Shown here: positions 1-7,546 of the stretch, in pieces
How positions within the stretch are numbered: the stretch's first letter is position 1
Layout: each line of letters starts with the position of its first letter
Assembly: GCF_003351765.1 (NCBI RefSeq)
Contig: NZ_CP031229.1
Span: 1,860,001 to 1,924,000, forward strand
From: Ornithinimicrobium avium
GTDB taxonomy: Bacteria > Actinomycetota > Actinomycetes > Actinomycetales > Dermatophilaceae
Direction of reading: 5' to 3'
Length of the DNA: 64,000 bases
Notes under the pieces: generated by a model
Seen by the model: the letters and a program-made list of their open reading frames with translations, nothing else
The model's database searches: none
What the model was told of the DNA's origin: nothing
Made by a program: the position numbers and the translations under genes

Positions 1-296
1 GTCGAGGCCGGGATCTGCGTGCGCAGCGCCTCGAGCACCGAGTTGCGCCCGGCGACGACCTCGCTGGCGCCGCGGGTGCTGCCGCGACGCTGGTGGCCGC
101 GTCCGCCGCGGGGGCCGCCCTGCCCCGCCCGTGCGTCGCGGGAGGCCCGCCGGGCGGCCGGATGACCGACCCGCTCCTCGGCGCGGGGCGTGGGGCCCTT
201 GCCCTTGAGCTGCTTGCGCCGCTGTCCGCCGGAGCCGACGAGGGCGCCCTTCTTGTTGGTGGTGCGCGCGTTGCGCCGCTGCTGGTTGCCTGCCAC
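1..296 (-). CDS. rlmB: 23S rRNA 2'-O-ribose methyltransferase, SpoU/TrmH family, N-terminal part (partial)
   Basis: About 98 codons from a GTG start (294-296, complement) run off the left edge. The visible part is a Lys/Arg/Gly-rich tail (MAGNQQRRNARTTNKKG...) ending in a segment with VVAGRNSVLEALR, which is how actinobacterial RlmB proteins enter the substrate-binding domain. The family methylates G2251 of 23S rRNA with S-adenosylmethionine; the catalytic SPOUT domain lies outside the window. A purine-rich AGGGAGA lies just upstream of the GTG. It is 12 nt downstream of cysS on the same strand, the usual actinobacterial cysS-rlmB pair, so probably co-transcribed. Confidence 0.8.
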   Translation of the reverse strand, partial: MAGNQQRRNARTTNKKGALVGSGGQRRKQLKGKGPTPRAEERVGHPAARRASRDARAGQGGPRGGRGHQRRGSTRGASEVVAGRNSVLEALRTQIPAS

Positions 297-308
297 GTCT
301 CTCCCTGT

Positions 309-1766
309 TCAGCCCAGCGCCCAGCGGGCGCCGGCGGGGGTGTCCTCGACGACGACGCCGAGCGCCGCGAGCTGGTCACGCACGGCGTCGGCCGTCGCGA
401 AGTCCTTGTCGGCGCGAGCCTTCGCCCGCGCGTCCAGCCGGTCCTGCACGAGCGCGGCGAGCACCTCGCCGGCGCGGTCCTCCCCGGCCGCCCCGCCGCC
501 CCACGAGGGGTCCAGCGGGTTGACGCCGAGCACGTCGAGCATCGCGACGAGCTGAAGGAGGGTATGCCGTGTGCCCTGCTGGTCGACCCCGTCGGGCGCC
601 GCGTCGAGCGCCCTGTTGCCCTCGCGCACCGTGCCGAAGACGACGGCCAGCGCCTCGGGCACGTTGACGTCGTCGTCCAGCGCGGCGCGGAAGGCCTGCG
701 GGAAGGCCTCGTCGACGGGCATCGCCCGCGACTCCGCCAGGAGCGGGTCGGAGGCTTCCCCGACCACCTCGAGGGCGCGTGCGACATACCCCTCGATCCG
801 CTCGACGGCGGCCAGCGCCTCCTCCAGGCTGCCGTCGCCGTACTCCACGGTGGAGCGGTAGTGCGCGGCGCCGAGGTAGTAGCGCAGCACGAGCGGACGC
901 ACGGTCCGGGTCAGCTCGGTCACCGCGAGCGCGTTGCCCAGCGACTTGCCCATCTTGGAGCCCTTGACCGTCACCCAGGCGTTGTGCATCCACAGCCGGG
1001 CGAAGCCGAGCCCGGCCGCGCGCGACTGGGCCTGCTCGTTCTCGTGGTGCGGGAAGCGCAGGTCGACGCCGCCGCCGTGGATGTCGAAGGTGTCGCCGAG
1101 GTACTTGCGGGCCATCGCCGAGCACTCCAGGTGCCAGCCGGGCCGGCCGCGGCCCCACGGCGTCGGCCAGGAGGCGGTGTCCGGCTCGCCGGGCTTGTGC
1201 CCCTTCCACAGCGCGAAGTCCCGCGGGTCGCGCTTGCCGCGCGGGTCGGCGTCGGTGGCGGCCTCCATGTCCTCGATCCTCTGCCGGGTCAGCTCGCCGT
1301 AGGAGGGCCAGGAGCGCACGTCGAAGTAGACGTCGCCGCTGCCGTCCTCCGCCGCGTAGGCGTGGCCCTTGTCCACGAGCGTGCCGATCATCTCGACCAT
1401 CTCGGTGATGTGCCCGGTCGCGCGCGGCTCGTAGGTCGGCGGCCGCACCCCGAGCAGCTCCAGCGCGTGGCTGGTCTCCCGCTCGTGCTGGTAGGACCAC
1501 GCCCACCACGGTTCGTCGGCCTCGGCCGACTTCGCCAGGATCTTGTCGTCGATGTCGGTGACGTTGCGCACCAGCGTGACGTCGTAGCCGTGCCCGCGCT
1601 CCAGCCAGCGGCGCAGGATGTCGAAGGCGACCGCGAAGCGGACGTGGCCGATGTGCGGGCTGCCCTGGGTGGTGAGGCCGCAGATGTACATGCCGACCCT
1701 GCCCGGCTCGAGCGGCTCGAAGCGCCGCAGCTCTCGGGTGGCGGTGTCGTACAGGTGCAGGCTCAC
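309..1766 (-). CDS. cysS: cysteinyl-tRNA synthetase
   Basis: 485 aa class I aminoacyl-tRNA synthetase that charges tRNA-Cys in the cytosol. The GTG start at 1766 gives the normal family length; the open frame runs further upstream, but that extension is Arg-rich and unlike the family. Seen: zinc-site Cys29 in MYICGLTTQG, the HIGH motif at residues 38-41, TDIDDKI, a WHLECS zinc motif in mid-protein, and KMGKSLGN as the KMSKS loop. The C-terminal part is the helical anticodon-binding region. It leads the cysS-rlmB pair. MshC, a CysS paralogue in mycothiol synthesis, is not excluded by family alone, but full length and rlmB linkage favour CysS. Confidence 0.95.
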   Translation of the reverse strand: MSLHLYDTATRELRRFEPLEPGRVGMYICGLTTQGSPHIGHVRFAVAFDILRRWLERGHGYDVTLVRNVTDIDDKILAKSAEADEPWWAWSYQHERETSHALELLGVRPPTYEPRATGHITEMVEMIGTLVDKGHAYAAEDGSGDVYFDVRSWPSYGELTRQRIEDMEAATDADPRGKRDPRDFALWKGHKPGEPDTASWPTPWGRGRPGWHLECSAMARKYLGDTFDIHGGGVDLRFPHHENEQAQSRAAGLGFARLWMHNAWVTVKGSKMGKSLGNALAVTELTRTVRPLVLRYYLGAAHYRSTVEYGDGSLEEALAAVERIEGYVARALEVVGEASDPLLAESRAMPVDEAFPQAFRAALDDDVNVPEALAVVFGTVREGNRALDAAPDGVDQQGTRHTLLQLVAMLDVLGVNPLDPSWGGGAAGEDRAGEVLAALVQDRLDARAKARADKDFATADAVRDQLAALGVVVEDTPAGARWALG

Positions 1767-1856
1767 CCGGTCAAGGTTACCGGGGGCATGGGGTTCCGCC
1801 CGACGCGCACGGGCCGCGCCCTTCCCTGCCGACCTCGCCCTTGCCGCGGGCACGGA

Positions 1857-1919
1857 CAACTTTGCGGGACGCAGACCACGTCGCCTACGTTGTCTCCAGG
1901 TGCCGCACGTTGTCCATCG
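1857..1919. repeat. left arm of a ~60-bp imperfect inverted repeat flanking a DUF559/AbiEi-like gene
   Basis: The reverse complement of this stretch starts GATGGACAACGTGC, then GCACCT and GCGTCCC, and aligns along its length with 3071-3135 on the plus strand (roughly three quarters identical by eye, one 1-nt gap). The two arms enclose only the gene at 1992-3038. Several CGTTG/CAACG cores occur within each arm. Confidence 0.6.
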
Positions 1920-1991
1920 CCCGGCGCACCCAGGTCGGGGGCCTGTGGACAGACTCGGGTGCCGGGCCCTGCGAGGGGACACACTGGGCCG

Positions 1992-3038
1992 ATGTCGGTG
2001 GAGGGGATCATCAAGGTGTTCGAGGCCCAGGGCGGTGCGGCGAGCCGCCGCCAGCTCAAGGAGGCCGGTTATCCACGAAGGAGCATCGAGGCGATGATCC
2101 GTCGGCGCGTGCTGGTGGCCGTGCGCAAGGACGCCCTGGTCCTGGGAACGGCCCTCGCCGGCGCCACACCCTGGGCCCGGCGAGCGCTGGAGGCCCGAGC
2201 AGTGGGACTCAGTCTGGCGCCCACGGTGCCGCCGGCACGTGCGGGAACACCCTCCACCCCAGGCTCCGGCCAGGACGCGGCCGGTCCGGCCTATGCGCTC
2301 AGCCACGAGAGCTCACTGATGATCCTGGACCTCCCCTACTTCGGCGAGGACGGTCTGATCCACCTCGTCCGGACCGACGGGCGTCGCGGACGCCGCGACG
2401 GCACCATCTGGGTGCACAGACCGCAGGACCCCGACTGGGTGGTGGACGTCGACGGCCTCCGGGTGATCAGGCCCGTGCTGGCCGCGCTGCAGGTCGCGGC
2501 GACCCATGGGCCAGAGGCGGGCCTGGTCGCCCTCGACGGCGTGCTGCACCAGGCACAGGTGCGCGACCTGGAGAGCACGGGTCGCCGCGACGGGCCGGAG
2601 AGCGCGGAGGCCCGCCGACAGGTCACGGCTGCCCTCGCTCTGGGCTGGGGACCGGCTCGTCCGACGGTCACGCTGGTCGTCGACCTGGCCGACGGCCGCT
2701 CCGAGTCGGCAGGTGAGAGCCGCACCCGCTGGCTGCTGCGGACGCTCGGGTTCGGGCCGATGACGCCCCAGTTCCCCGTGCAGGAGGGTCGCGACCTGGT
2801 CGGCCGGGCCGACCTCAAGCTGGACCGCTGGGCCGTGCTGGTGGAGTTCGACGGCACGGGGAAGTACGACGAGGACGGCGCGCTCGTCGCCGAGAAGGAC
2901 CGCGAGGACAGGCTGCGGAGGTTGGGCTACGAGGTGGTCAGGGTGCGCTGGGCCGACCTGGCCCGGCCGCACCTGGTCCGCCGGCGCATCCTCGGTGCGA
3001 TCGGCCGCGCCGAGGCACGCGCCGCCGCCATGGCATGA
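1992..3038 (+). CDS. AbiEi-type N-terminal domain plus DUF559 endonuclease-like C-terminal domain protein
   Basis: 348 aa. Residues 1-50 (VFEAQGGAASRRQLKEAGY, then a basic segment) look like the winged-helix 'AbiEi antitoxin N-terminal' domain seen in many actinobacterial genomes. The last ~110 residues contain EFDGTGKY and, further on, EKDREDRLRRLGYEVVRVRW, the DUF559/Vsr-like nuclease-fold signature; acidic residues and the K-containing strand are present. No partner toxin gene adjoins, so a type IV toxin-antitoxin role is not shown. The ATG at 1992 follows GAGGGGA by 13-14 nt. The gene stands alone between divergent cysS and convergent yidC and is enclosed by imperfect inverted repeats, as a selfish or mobile unit might be. 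Substrate and role unknown. Confidence 0.7.
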   Translation: MSVEGIIKVFEAQGGAASRRQLKEAGYPRRSIEAMIRRRVLVAVRKDALVLGTALAGATPWARRALEARAVGLSLAPTVPPARAGTPSTPGSGQDAAGPAYALSHESSLMILDLPYFGEDGLIHLVRTDGRRGRRDGTIWVHRPQDPDWVVDVDGLRVIRPVLAALQVAATHGPEAGLVALDGVLHQAQVRDLESTGRRDGPESAEARRQVTAALALGWGPARPTVTLVVDLADGRSESAGESRTRWLLRTLGFGPMTPQFPVQEGRDLVGRADLKLDRWAVLVEFDGTGKYDEDGALVAEKDREDRLRRLGYEVVRVRWADLARPHLVRRRILGAIGRAEARAAAMA

Positions 3039-3070
3039 GCTGCCGGTCGATGCCGCGCCTGGGCCCACCG

Positions 3071-3135
3071 GGATGGACAACGTGCAGCACCTCAGACAGC
3101 GTTGGCAACGTTGCACACGTCCCCGAACGTTGCAC
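3071..3135. repeat. right arm of the ~60-bp imperfect inverted repeat
   Basis: Begins GATGGACAACGTGC 33 nt after the stop of the enclosed gene and carries three further CGTTG cores (GCGTTGGC, AACGTTGCAC twice). It pairs in inverted orientation with 1857-1919. Confidence 0.6.
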
Positions 3136-3160
3136 AAGGGGGTGCCCGGCGCCACGAAGC

Positions 3161-3201
3161 ACGCCCGATGCGATGAAGCCACGCCCGATGCGACGAAAGC
3201 C
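3161..3201. repeat. two tandem copies of a 20-21 bp unit
   Basis: ACGCCCGATGCGATGAAGCC is followed directly by ACGCCCGATGCGACGAAAGCC, and a shorter GCCACGAAGC precedes both. The repeat lies in the 186-nt gap before the convergent yidC paralogue. No function can be assigned. Confidence 0.7.
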
Positions 3202-3224
3202 TGGCCGGCGCGAGCAGCAGGGCG

Positions 3225-3998
3225 TCAGGCGGGCTGGCTCCGACCCGCCGCGGGAGCCGCCGCGTGACGCACCCGGCGCAGGCTGGCACGCTCCAGCAGG
3301 CCCCAGGTCGAGCTGGTCACCAGGTAGAGCCCCGCCGCCAGCGGCACCGAGGCCACCGCCATCACCGTCATGAAGGACATCAGGGGCATCACCTTGGTGG
3401 CCCGCTCCATCGTGTCGGCCATCTGCTGCTGCTGGGCGCTGAGCTTGGTGGCGGACTGCGCCGCGTGCTGGGCGGCCCGGTCCTCGGCCATGTGCCGGCG
3501 CATCTGCCAGGCGGCGAAGGCGGCGACCGCGACGGTGAGGCCGATGAGGGCGAAGAAGACCCAGCGCTGTCCGGGCGTGGCAGCCCCCATCCGCTCCGAG
3601 AGGGGCACGCCGAGGAAGGCGTGGTCGAGCAGCTGGTTGTGGTGGCCGGCCAGCTCGGGAGCCGTGAAGAGCCGGTAGACCATGCCGAAGACCGGCAGCT
3701 GGATGAGCATCGACAGGCAGCCGGGAGCCATCGGCACCTGCTCCTCCTTGTGCAGGGCCATCACCTCCCGCTGGAGCGCCTGGGCGTCGTCCTTGTGCTT
3801 CTTGCGCAGCTCGGCGATCTGCGGCTGGAGATCGCGGCGGCGGACCGCCAGGCGCTGGTTGCGACGGTTGGTGGGGTGCAGGGCGGCACGCACGGCCAGC
3901 GTGATGAGCACGATCATGAGCGCGGCCGGCAGGACCGGGGAGAGGAGGGCGAGCAGGTCGTGGACGGGGACGAGCAGCGGGTCGAGGAAGGCGAACAC
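3225..3998 (-). CDS. yidC: YidC/Oxa1-family membrane protein insertase (second-paralogue type)
   Basis: 257 aa from a GTG at 3998 preceded by AGGAG at 6-nt spacing. The start is amphipathic or hydrophobic; then come a first membrane segment (ALMIVLITLAVRAALHP) and the typical cytosolic coiled region (RRRDLQPQIAELRKKHKDD, QREVMALHKE). After that come LIQLPVFGMVYRLF and two or three more membrane segments, ending in a basic tail. This is the conserved Oxa1 core without a large periplasmic domain. The family inserts and folds membrane proteins with or without SecYEG. The essential yidC normally lies beside rpmH/rnpA near oriC, so pairing with a DUF6412 gene marks this as the accessory copy. The conserved core arginine of the groove is plausibly the R in TLAVRAALHP. 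Confidence 0.88.
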   Translation of the reverse strand: MFAFLDPLLVPVHDLLALLSPVLPAALMIVLITLAVRAALHPTNRRNQRLAVRRRDLQPQIAELRKKHKDDAQALQREVMALHKEEQVPMAPGCLSMLIQLPVFGMVYRLFTAPELAGHHNQLLDHAFLGVPLSERMGAATPGQRWVFFALIGLTVAVAAFAAWQMRRHMAEDRAAQHAAQSATKLSAQQQQMADTMERATKVMPLMSFMTVMAVASVPLAAGLYLVTSSTWGLLERASLRRVRHAAAPAAGRSQPA

Positions 3999-4065
3999 GG
4001 CGGACTCCTGGGGTAAGGCGTGCGGGAGGGCAGGCGTCTGCGGCGCCGCCCGTCCGGGCACGCCG

Positions 4066-4344
4066 CTAGGAGTCCAGCCCCGGTGCTCGAGGGCGCGGGA
4101 GACCGGGCCGGTCCGGGTCGCTGGAGCGCACGCCGGCGCTGCGGCACACCTCGCTGCGGCGCCGGACCGAGACCACCTGGCCAGTCACCGGCAGCGCGCC
4201 GGTGGAGACGGCGAGCGCCGCCAGTCCGGCCAGGGCCAGGGTGATCAGGAGGTGGTCCGGGGCGGTGGCCGACAGGAGGACCACCGCGGTGAGCAGCGGC
4301 AGCAGCAGGCCCGGGAGGGGCAGGTGCTCGGACCGGGTGCTCAC
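4066..4344 (-). CDS. small membrane protein, DUF6412-like
   Basis: 92 aa with two predicted membrane segments (LPLPGLLLPLLTAVVLLSA and LLITLALAGLAALAV) and a soluble tail rich in Pro/Arg ending PDRPGLPRPRAPGLDS. That tail and its position 67 nt upstream of a yidC paralogue match the DUF6412 family as I remember it. Probably an operon with yidC. Function unknown; it could assist the insertase. Confidence 0.6.
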   Translation of the reverse strand: MSTRSEHLPLPGLLLPLLTAVVLLSATAPDHLLITLALAGLAALAVSTGALPVTGQVVSVRRRSEVCRSAGVRSSDPDRPGLPRPRAPGLDS

Positions 4345-4455
4345 GGTCGCACCCTACCGCCCGCGGCCGGGTGCGGTCTGCATCCTGCGACGGACGGCGG
4401 CCCTCCTCCCGTGGTCCGATGTGCGCAGGGTCTCGGTGCGGCTAGCGTCGTGCCC

Positions 4456-5115
4456 ATGACGACGATCGCCGAGGACCTGCTCCTGCTGCTCACCCGCGAC
4501 AACGGCAGCAACGGCCTTACCGTGGCCGACACAGCCGTGGGCGGCGCCCTGCTCGCCGAGCTCGCCGGGACCGAGCGCGTGGACCTCGACGAGCGGGGGC
4601 GGATCCGGACGCTGGACAGCACCGGCACCGGGGACGCGCTCCTCGACGAGGCGATGGTCCGCCTGGGCGATCAGGTCGGCCGCAAGCCGGAGCCGGCCGT
4701 CCAGAAGGTCGGCAAGGGGATGGCCAAGCGCGCCTACGAGCAGCTGGCCCGGGCCGAGCTGGTCGAGCCGCGGGAGCACGGCGCGCTCGGCGTGACGCTG
4801 TGGACCAGCTGGCGACCGCTCGACGAGGAGCCCGCCGAGCGTCTCCGCTCGGAGCTGGTCGACGTGCTCGCCGGGCGCCGCGGGGCCGACCTGCGCACCG
4901 GGACGCTGCTCTCCCTGCTGCTCGCGACCGACCAGCTCGGCCGGGGTCTGCCCAAGGAGGCACGCGGCGGTCTGACGATGCGTGAGATCAAGCGGTCCGC
5001 CAAGGAGGTCTCGCGCGGACGGTGGGCGGGCGAGGCGGTGCACAAGGCGATGCAGGACGTCAACGCCGCGGTGATGACCGCGGTGTTCGCCGGCGGCGCG
5101 ACCGCAAGCACCTGA
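4456..5115 (+). CDS. GPP34 (GOLPH3/VPS74-like) phosphoprotein-family protein
   Basis: 219 aa. Starts MTTIAEDLLLLLTRDN, followed by GGALLAELAG, LDEAMVRL, an RAELVEPREH segment and a C-terminal RSAKEVSRGRWAGEAVHKAMQ helix. This is the helical architecture of actinobacterial GPP34 proteins. The eukaryotic relatives bind phosphatidylinositol 4-phosphate at the Golgi; the bacterial role is not established. A -10-like TAGCGT at 4443-4448 lies 7 nt before the ATG with no Shine-Dalgarno sequence, so the mRNA is probably leaderless. It is convergent with the MBL-fold gene across a strong hairpin. Confidence 0.85.
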   Translation: MTTIAEDLLLLLTRDNGSNGLTVADTAVGGALLAELAGTERVDLDERGRIRTLDSTGTGDALLDEAMVRLGDQVGRKPEPAVQKVGKGMAKRAYEQLARAELVEPREHGALGVTLWTSWRPLDEEPAERLRSELVDVLAGRRGADLRTGTLLSLLLATDQLGRGLPKEARGGLTMREIKRSAKEVSRGRWAGEAVHKAMQDVNAAVMTAVFAGGATAST

Positions 5116-5152
5116 CCGGCCGGGGGCGGGCGGCGCGGCGGGGAGCGAGAGC

Positions 5153-5192
5153 CGCCACGGATCTGCCCCCCGCGGAGGGCAGATCCGTGGCG
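5153..5192. terminator. bidirectional hairpin terminator between convergent genes
   Basis: A perfect 16-bp stem (5153-5168 with 5177-5192) closes an 8-nt loop. No U-run follows on either strand, as is usual in high-GC actinobacteria. Confidence 0.85.
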
Positions 5193-5235
5193 CGCCGATA
5201 CCTCGCCGACGGTCCTGGCTCAGCGACTCCCCGCC

Positions 5236-5862
5236 TCAGTGCCCGCGGTCGATCCACTCCTGACGGTGGGGCTTCTCCGCGCCGACCGTCGTGCTGTCGC
5301 CGTGGCCGGTGTGTACCACCGTGTCCTCCGGCAGGGTGAGGATCTTGTCGGTGATGGAGGCGACGATCGTCGGGAAGTCGCTGAACGAGCGGCCCGTCGC
5401 ACCGGGCCCGCCCTGGAAGAGGGTGTCGCCGCTGAAGAGCACGCCCAGCTCCGGCGCGTAGAGGCTGCACGCGCCCGGGCTGTGCCCCGGCGTGTGCAGC
5501 ACCTGCAGCGTGGTCCCCGCGACCTCGAAGGTCTGCCCGTGGGCGAGCTCGGCGCCGGGCGCCTCCTGGTGGACGCGGTCCCACAGCATCCGGTCCTCCG
5601 GGTGCAGGTAGGTCGTGGCGCCGGTGCGCCCGGCCACCTCCACTGCGGCGTCGATGTGATCGTCGTGGCCGTGCGTGAGGATCAACGCGCGCACGGTGCG
5701 GTCCCCGACGAGCGCCAGGATCGCCTCGGCGTCGTGCGGGGCGTCGATGACGACGCACTCGGTGTCGTCGCCGACCACCCACACGTTGTTGTCCACCTCC
5801 CAGGTCCCGCCGTCGAGGCTGAAGGTACCGCTGGTCACGGTGTGGTCGATGCGGGCGTTCAT
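5236..5862 (-). CDS. MBL-fold metallohydrolase, likely S-formylmycothiol/thioester hydrolase partner of MscR
   Basis: 208 aa. Metal-binding signature LTHGHDDHID, a second HTPGHSPG histidine, SGDTLFQGGPG aspartate and a terminal HTGHGDSTT complete the glyoxalase II-like set. Its ATG overlaps the stop of the upstream alcohol dehydrogenase by 4 nt, so the two are translationally coupled. In actinobacteria this pair is known for formaldehyde detoxification: the dehydrogenase makes S-formylmycothiol and a hydrolase is needed to release formate. Assigning that hydrolysis to this protein is inference from context. Confidence 0.85.
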   Translation of the reverse strand: MNARIDHTVTSGTFSLDGGTWEVDNNVWVVGDDTECVVIDAPHDAEAILALVGDRTVRALILTHGHDDHIDAAVEVAGRTGATTYLHPEDRMLWDRVHQEAPGAELAHGQTFEVAGTTLQVLHTPGHSPGACSLYAPELGVLFSGDTLFQGGPGATGRSFSDFPTIVASITDKILTLPEDTVVHTGHGDSTTVGAEKPHRQEWIDRGH

Positions 5863-6992
5863 GCAGGCTCCTCCTTGGTGAGCTGGGACTGGTCCAGGAC
5901 GACGACCGAGCGGAGCACCTCGCCGGCGTTCATCCGGTCGAAGGCCTGCTCGACGTCGCCCAGCTCGACCGTCTCGGTGACGAAGGCGTCGAGGTCGAAG
6001 CGGCCCTGGCGGTAGAGGTCGATGAGCATCGGGAAGTCGCGGGAGGGTAGGCAGTCGCCGTACCAGCTGGACTTCAGCGAGCCGCCGCGGCCGAACACGT
6101 CGAGCAGCGGCAGGGTGATCTCCATGTCCGGGGTGGGGACGCCGACGAGCACCACGGTGCCGGCCAGGTCGCGGGCGTAGAACGCCTGGCGGTAGGTCTC
6201 CGGCCGGCCCACGGCGTCGATGACGACGTCCGCGCCGACGCCGTCGGTGAGCTGCTGGACCGCCTCGACCGGGTCGACGCCGGAGGAGTTGACCACGTGC
6301 GTGGCGCCGAACCGGCGGGCTCCCTCGAGCTTGCGCTCGTCGACGTCGATCGCGATGACCTTGGTGGCCCCGGCGAGCGAGGCCCCGGCGATGGCCGCGC
6401 TGCCCACGCCGCCGCAGCCGATGACCGCCACCGAGTCCCCGCGGGTGACCCCGCCGGTGTTGACGGCGGCGCCGAAGCCGGCCATCACGCCGCAGCCGAG
6501 CAGGCCCGCCGCGACGGCCGAGGCCTCACGGTCGACCTTGGTGCACTGGCCTGCGTGGACGAGGGTCTTCTCGATGAACGCGCCGATGCCCAGGGCCGGG
6601 CTCAGCTCGGTCCCGGCCATCGGGTCGCCCTCGGCGAGGGTCATCTTCTGGGTGGCGTTGTGGGTGTTGAAGCAGTACCACGGCTCGCCCTTGGCGCAGG
6701 CCCGGCACTGGCCGCAGACGGCGCGCCAGTTGAGGATGACGAAGTCACCGGGCTGGACCTCGGTGACCCCCTCCCCGACCGCCTCGACGACGCCGGCGGC
6801 CTCGTGCCCGAGCAGGAAGGGGAACTCGTCGTTGATCCCGCCCTCACGGTAGTGGAGGTCGGTGTGGCAGACCCCGCAGGCCTCGACCTTGACGACTGCC
6901 TCCCCCGGTCCAGGGTCGGGGACGACGATGTCGACGACCTCGACGTCGGCTCCCTCACTGCGGGCGATGACGCCCTTGACGATCTGCGACAT
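5859..6992 (-). CDS. mscR: NAD- and mycothiol-dependent formaldehyde dehydrogenase / S-nitrosomycothiol reductase
   Basis: 377 aa zinc-dependent class III-like alcohol dehydrogenase. Catalytic zinc ligands are seen in CGVCHTDLHYREG and LLGHEAAGVVE, the structural zinc cysteines in CGQCRACAKGEPWYC, and the NAD site in VAVIGCGGVGSAA followed by an acidic IDVDERK that selects NAD. The ATG at 6992 has AAGGAG at 5-nt spacing; an upstream in-frame start lacks one. It oxidises S-hydroxymethylmycothiol and can reduce S-nitrosomycothiol. Presence of mshA and mshD in this window supports mycothiol as cofactor. Confidence 0.9.
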   Translation of the reverse strand: MSQIVKGVIARSEGADVEVVDIVVPDPGPGEAVVKVEACGVCHTDLHYREGGINDEFPFLLGHEAAGVVEAVGEGVTEVQPGDFVILNWRAVCGQCRACAKGEPWYCFNTHNATQKMTLAEGDPMAGTELSPALGIGAFIEKTLVHAGQCTKVDREASAVAAGLLGCGVMAGFGAAVNTGGVTRGDSVAVIGCGGVGSAAIAGASLAGATKVIAIDVDERKLEGARRFGATHVVNSSGVDPVEAVQQLTDGVGADVVIDAVGRPETYRQAFYARDLAGTVVLVGVPTPDMEITLPLLDVFGRGGSLKSSWYGDCLPSRDFPMLIDLYRQGRFDLDAFVTETVELGDVEQAFDRMNAGEVLRSVVVLDQSQLTKEEPA

Positions 6993-7042
6993 GACACTCC
7001 TTGGTCGGGATGGGCTGCTGGCGCCCACCGTAGCCCGACGCC

Positions 7043-7546
7043 TCAGCGGCGGGCGACGAGGGCGGTCGCGATCCCGACCAGTCCCTCACCCCGCCCGACG
7101 AGGCCGAGGCCGTCGGTCGTGGCGGCGCTCACCGACACCGACGCCCCGCCGAGCGCCGCCGACATGGCCGCCTCCATCTCGGCGCGGCGCGGGCCGACCT
7201 TCGGGCGCGGGGCCACCACCTGGACGGCGACGTTGCCGACCCGCCAGCCGTCGGCCTCCAGCAGCCCGCGCACGTGGGCCAGCATCTGCGCCCCGGAGGC
7301 GCCGGCCGTCTCCGGCCGGTCGGTGCCGAATACCGAGCCCAGGTCACCCAGCCCCGCGGCGGAGAGCAGCGCGTTGCAGGCGGCGTGGGCGGCGACGTCA
7401 CCGTCGGAGTGCCCCACGATGCCGCGCTCCCCGGGCCACTCGACGCAGCCCAGCCACAGGGGACGCTCCTCCCCCTCGGACGCCCAGGCGTGGACGTCGG
7501 TCCCGACCCCCGTGCGGGGCAGCGGGTATGGGGTGCTGCTCGTCAT
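7043..7546 (-). CDS. ispF: 2-C-methyl-D-erythritol 2,4-cyclodiphosphate synthase
   Basis: 167 aa, the usual IspF size. Motifs seen are GTDVHAW (zinc ligands D and H), IVGHSDGDVAAHA, DLGSVFGTDRP and the C-terminal ATTTDGLG-type segment (SAATTDGLGLVGRGEG). It cyclises CDP-methylerythritol 2-phosphate in the MEP isoprenoid pathway. Its ATG overlaps the stop of the upstream ispD fusion by 4 nt, and carD leads the cluster. Confidence 0.95.
   Translation of the reverse strand: MTSSTPYPLPRTGVGTDVHAWASEGEERPLWLGCVEWPGERGIVGHSDGDVAAHAACNALLSAAGLGDLGSVFGTDRPETAGASGAQMLAHVRGLLEADGWRVGNVAVQVVAPRPKVGPRRAEMEAAMSAALGGASVSVSAATTDGLGLVGRGEGLVGIATALVARR

Noticed and set aside
93..1991. Long open frame on the plus strand running into the DUF559 gene
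   Set aside because: Its first 630 codons are antisense to cysS and rlmB and show only the codon-position shadow of those genes; the recognisable protein begins at 1992.
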